NCBI GenBank assembly: GCA_027295975.1
Contig: JAPUJX010000602.1
Coordinates: 1 to 6,540 of the forward strand
Length of the DNA: 6,540 nt
Origin: Gammaproteobacteria bacterium
Lineage (GTDB): Bacteria > Pseudomonadota > Gammaproteobacteria > Pseudomonadales > Azotimanducaceae
Direction: 5' to 3'
In this document: positions 5,242 to 6,540 of the stretch, piece after piece
Layout of the letters: the number at the start of each line of letters is the position of its first letter
How positions within the stretch are numbered: the stretch's first letter is position 1
Notes under the pieces: generated by a model
Told to the model about the DNA's origin: nothing
What the model saw: the letters and a program-made list of their open reading frames with translations, nothing else
The model's database searches: none
Position numbers and translations under genes: made by a program

Positions 5242-5817
5242 TTATCGATCCACCTGGTAGTCCATCGTCAACGACTCGTCGAGAAAACCTTCCAATGGCA
5301 ACGTGCCAAAATTCACCGCCCGGCCATGGCGCACGGCTTCTTTCAGATCCAGACCTTTGTACTTGACCAGATACGCGGCCCACAAATGGCTGGCCCGCCA
5401 GGCTACCGTACAGTGCAGTAACACCTTGCCTTCGGCTGCTTCTACAGCTTGGGCAAAACGATCCACGGCTGCCGGGTGATAAGGCGTATCGGGTCCTCCC
5501 TGGGGTATATGGACGTACCGCATACCCAACGCGGCGACACCGGCCTGCTCGTCGTATGGAACAATATTGCGATTGTCCGTTTCCCGGTGCGTTCGCAGAT
5601 TGACGACCGTCGTCACTCCCAGTGACTTCGCTCTGGCGAGACCGGCTTCGTCCGGTTGTCCCGAGATGTAGACATCGCCCGAGACCGCCAGCACCTCCTG
5701 AAAACCATCCCTATCCAGCGATCGCGGCAACTCGACATCCGCCCCGTGGGTCAACGGCGACAGCAGCCCGGACAAACCCACCAGCAGTAACTTTTTCATA
5801 ACATTCAAAACATTCAC
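5242..5817 (-). CDS. Secreted PTP-like phosphatase, BLH/DUF442 type (CX4R loop)
   Basis: 191 residues from GTG 5817, chosen because GGGAG (5829-5825) lies 7 bases upstream. ATG 5799 gives a cleaner MKKLLLVGLSGLL signal peptide (185 residues) but has no Shine-Dalgarno. A TTG at 5841 overlapping the previous stop is also possible. Numbering below is from ATG 5799. The signal peptide ends near A20. The mature part carries GDVYISGQPDEAGL (41-54), VTTVVNLRTHRE (62-73), YVHIPQGGP (95-103) and the phosphatase loop LLHCTVAWRASHLWAAY (127-143). The loop is C130-x4-R135, one residue shorter than classic CX5R. That spacing is characteristic of the PF04273-like group (beta-lactamase hydrolase-like phosphatases), where the loop is usually CxTGxR or CxSGxR. 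Here the central Gly is Ala133. The protein probably acts in the periplasm on an unknown phospho-substrate. The gene starts 20 bases after the stop of the S9 peptidase gene. Confidence 0.8.
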   Translation of the reverse strand: MNVLNVMKKLLLVGLSGLLSPLTHGADVELPRSLDRDGFQEVLAVSGDVYISGQPDEAGLARAKSLGVTTVVNLRTHRETDNRNIVPYDEQAGVAALGMRYVHIPQGGPDTPYHPAAVDRFAQAVEAAEGKVLLHCTVAWRASHLWAAYLVKYKGLDLKEAVRHGRAVNFGTLPLEGFLDESLTMDYQVDR

Positions 5818-5824
5818 CCGTCCA

Positions 5825-5829
5825 CTCCC
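5825..5829 (-). promoter_or_regulatory. Shine-Dalgarno that points to a GTG start for the phosphatase
   Basis: GGGAG on the minus strand, 7 bases before GTG 5817 and 25 bases before ATG 5799. The spacing suits only the GTG, so it decides the start if the site is real. Confidence 0.45.
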
Positions 5830-5837
5830 AATGTCGT

Positions 5838-6540
5838 TCAATCGATGCTGGTCAACGCGAGATTTTTCTCGAGAAACGTCAGGAACGCCTCGGAAACCGC
5901 GATGCGGTTTCCCCGTTTCGAGAACCCATGGCCTTCGTCTTCGAGAACCATATAATCGACGCTTACTCCATTTGAACGTACGTTTGCGACCAACTCGTCA
6001 CTTTCTACCTGCAGCACGCGAGGGTCGTTGGCGCCCTGAATCACCAGCAATGGAACCCGAACGCCTTCCGTATGGAACAGCGGCGAAATCGCTCGCAGGC
6101 GTTCCTCATCCGTCACTGGATCACCCAGTTCGTCGTAAAGTGCCACCTTGTTAGCCGTCCACCAGGGTGGAATGCTCTTCAGGGTTCTGACCCAGTTGGT
6201 GACACCGAAGATATCGATGCCGACCTCGAAAGCATCCGGTCGGAAAGCCAATGCCGCGGCAACCATGTAGCCGCCGTAACTTCCACCGATGATGCCGATA
6301 CGCTCGCCGTCCACCCAATCGAGGCCCGCGAGGTGTTTACCGGCGAAAACGATATCATCGAGATCAACCGTGCCGTGTTTTTTGTCATCCATGTGAAAGA
6401 AGGTTTTTCCGTATCCCGACGAGCCTCTATTGTTGGCCGCGAGCACCGCATATCCATGATTCACAAGGTGTTGGATCAAGGGGTTGTAACCGGGGCGGCT
6501 CTGTCCACCTGGACCGCCATGCACCCACACCAGCGCAGGG
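5838..6540 (-). CDS. S9 family (prolyl oligopeptidase-like) serine peptidase, C-terminal catalytic domain; 5' end outside window
   Basis: About 234 residues of the alpha/beta-hydrolase domain are visible, running from the window edge to TGA 5840-5838. The oxyanion-hole motif HGGPGGQ comes first, then the S9 signature NNRGSSGYGK. The nucleophile elbow GGSYGGY has its Ser codon near 6281. The catalytic Asp is in ANDPR (codon near 6026) and the His in DEGHGFS (codon near 5930). All three triad residues are therefore present. The segment FGVTNWVRTLKSIPPWW followed by YDELGDP is typical of S9 peptidases. The N-terminal beta-propeller and any signal peptide would lie beyond 6540. Enzymes of this family cleave short peptides or act as acylaminoacyl-peptidases; the cellular location cannot be judged here. 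The gene is followed after 20 bases by the secreted phosphatase. Confidence 0.92.
   Translation of the reverse strand, partial: PALVWVHGGPGGQSRPGYNPLIQHLVNHGYAVLAANNRGSSGYGKTFFHMDDKKHGTVDLDDIVFAGKHLAGLDWVDGERIGIIGGSYGGYMVAAALAFRPDAFEVGIDIFGVTNWVRTLKSIPPWWTANKVALYDELGDPVTDEERLRAISPLFHTEGVRVPLLVIQGANDPRVLQVESDELVANVRSNGVSVDYMVLEDEGHGFSKRGNRIAVSEAFLTFLEKNLALTSID

Noticed and set aside
4479..5366. 295-codon + strand frame across the nitroreductase and phosphatase genes
   Set aside because: It is a shadow of two well-supported minus-strand genes, overlaps the end of the 4208 gene, and its Pro/Arg/Ser-rich translation lacks any motif.

Overview
The window looks like chromosomal DNA from a free-living gammaproteobacterium. 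GC content is fairly high in the genes and visibly lower in the one long intergenic stretch. The taxonomic call is an inference from protein flavour (Ada plus an 'Oxygenase-NA' dioxygenase, an exported creatininase-like protein, an S9 prolyl oligopeptidase, a BLH-type phosphatase). No rRNA, tRNA, CRISPR array, insertion sequence or phage gene is visible.

Layout. On the + strand, positions 1-1953 hold the 3' end of a PDZ-domain protein gene, an exported creatininase-family gene and a glutathione S-transferase-family gene. Convergent to these, on the - strand from about 3812 down to 1981, is a compact two-gene DNA alkylation repair unit. It consists of a full-length Ada (methyl acceptor, AraC-type activator and O6-alkylguanine-DNA alkyltransferase) followed, with a 4-base ATGA overlap, by a 2-oxoglutarate/Fe(II) dioxygenase of the PF09859 (Oxygenase-NA) type. 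Upstream of ada is an excellent match to the E. coli Ada box (AAT-N6-GCAA), so Ada probably activates its own operon. Positions 3813-4207 are a lower-GC divergent regulatory region. It also carries an 11-bp tandem repeat that overlaps both a sigma54-like and a sigma70-like promoter, pointing right to a small conserved-looking hypothetical gene (4208-4537).

From 6540 down to 4557 on the - strand lie three tightly packed genes, probably co-transcribed: the C-terminal catalytic part of an S9 peptidase, a secreted PTP-like phosphatase with a CX4R loop, and an FMN nitroreductase-family protein. All three end facing the hypothetical gene.

How the parts fit. The clearest functional unit is the Ada box, Ada and PF09859 dioxygenase: alkyl damage to DNA would methylate the Ada N-terminus, turn on the operon, and add an oxidative demethylase-like enzyme to direct methyl transfer. 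The other genes look like individual housekeeping or accessory functions. The most unusual single proteins are the creatininase homologue, which lacks several canonical metal ligands, and the 109-residue hypothetical protein.
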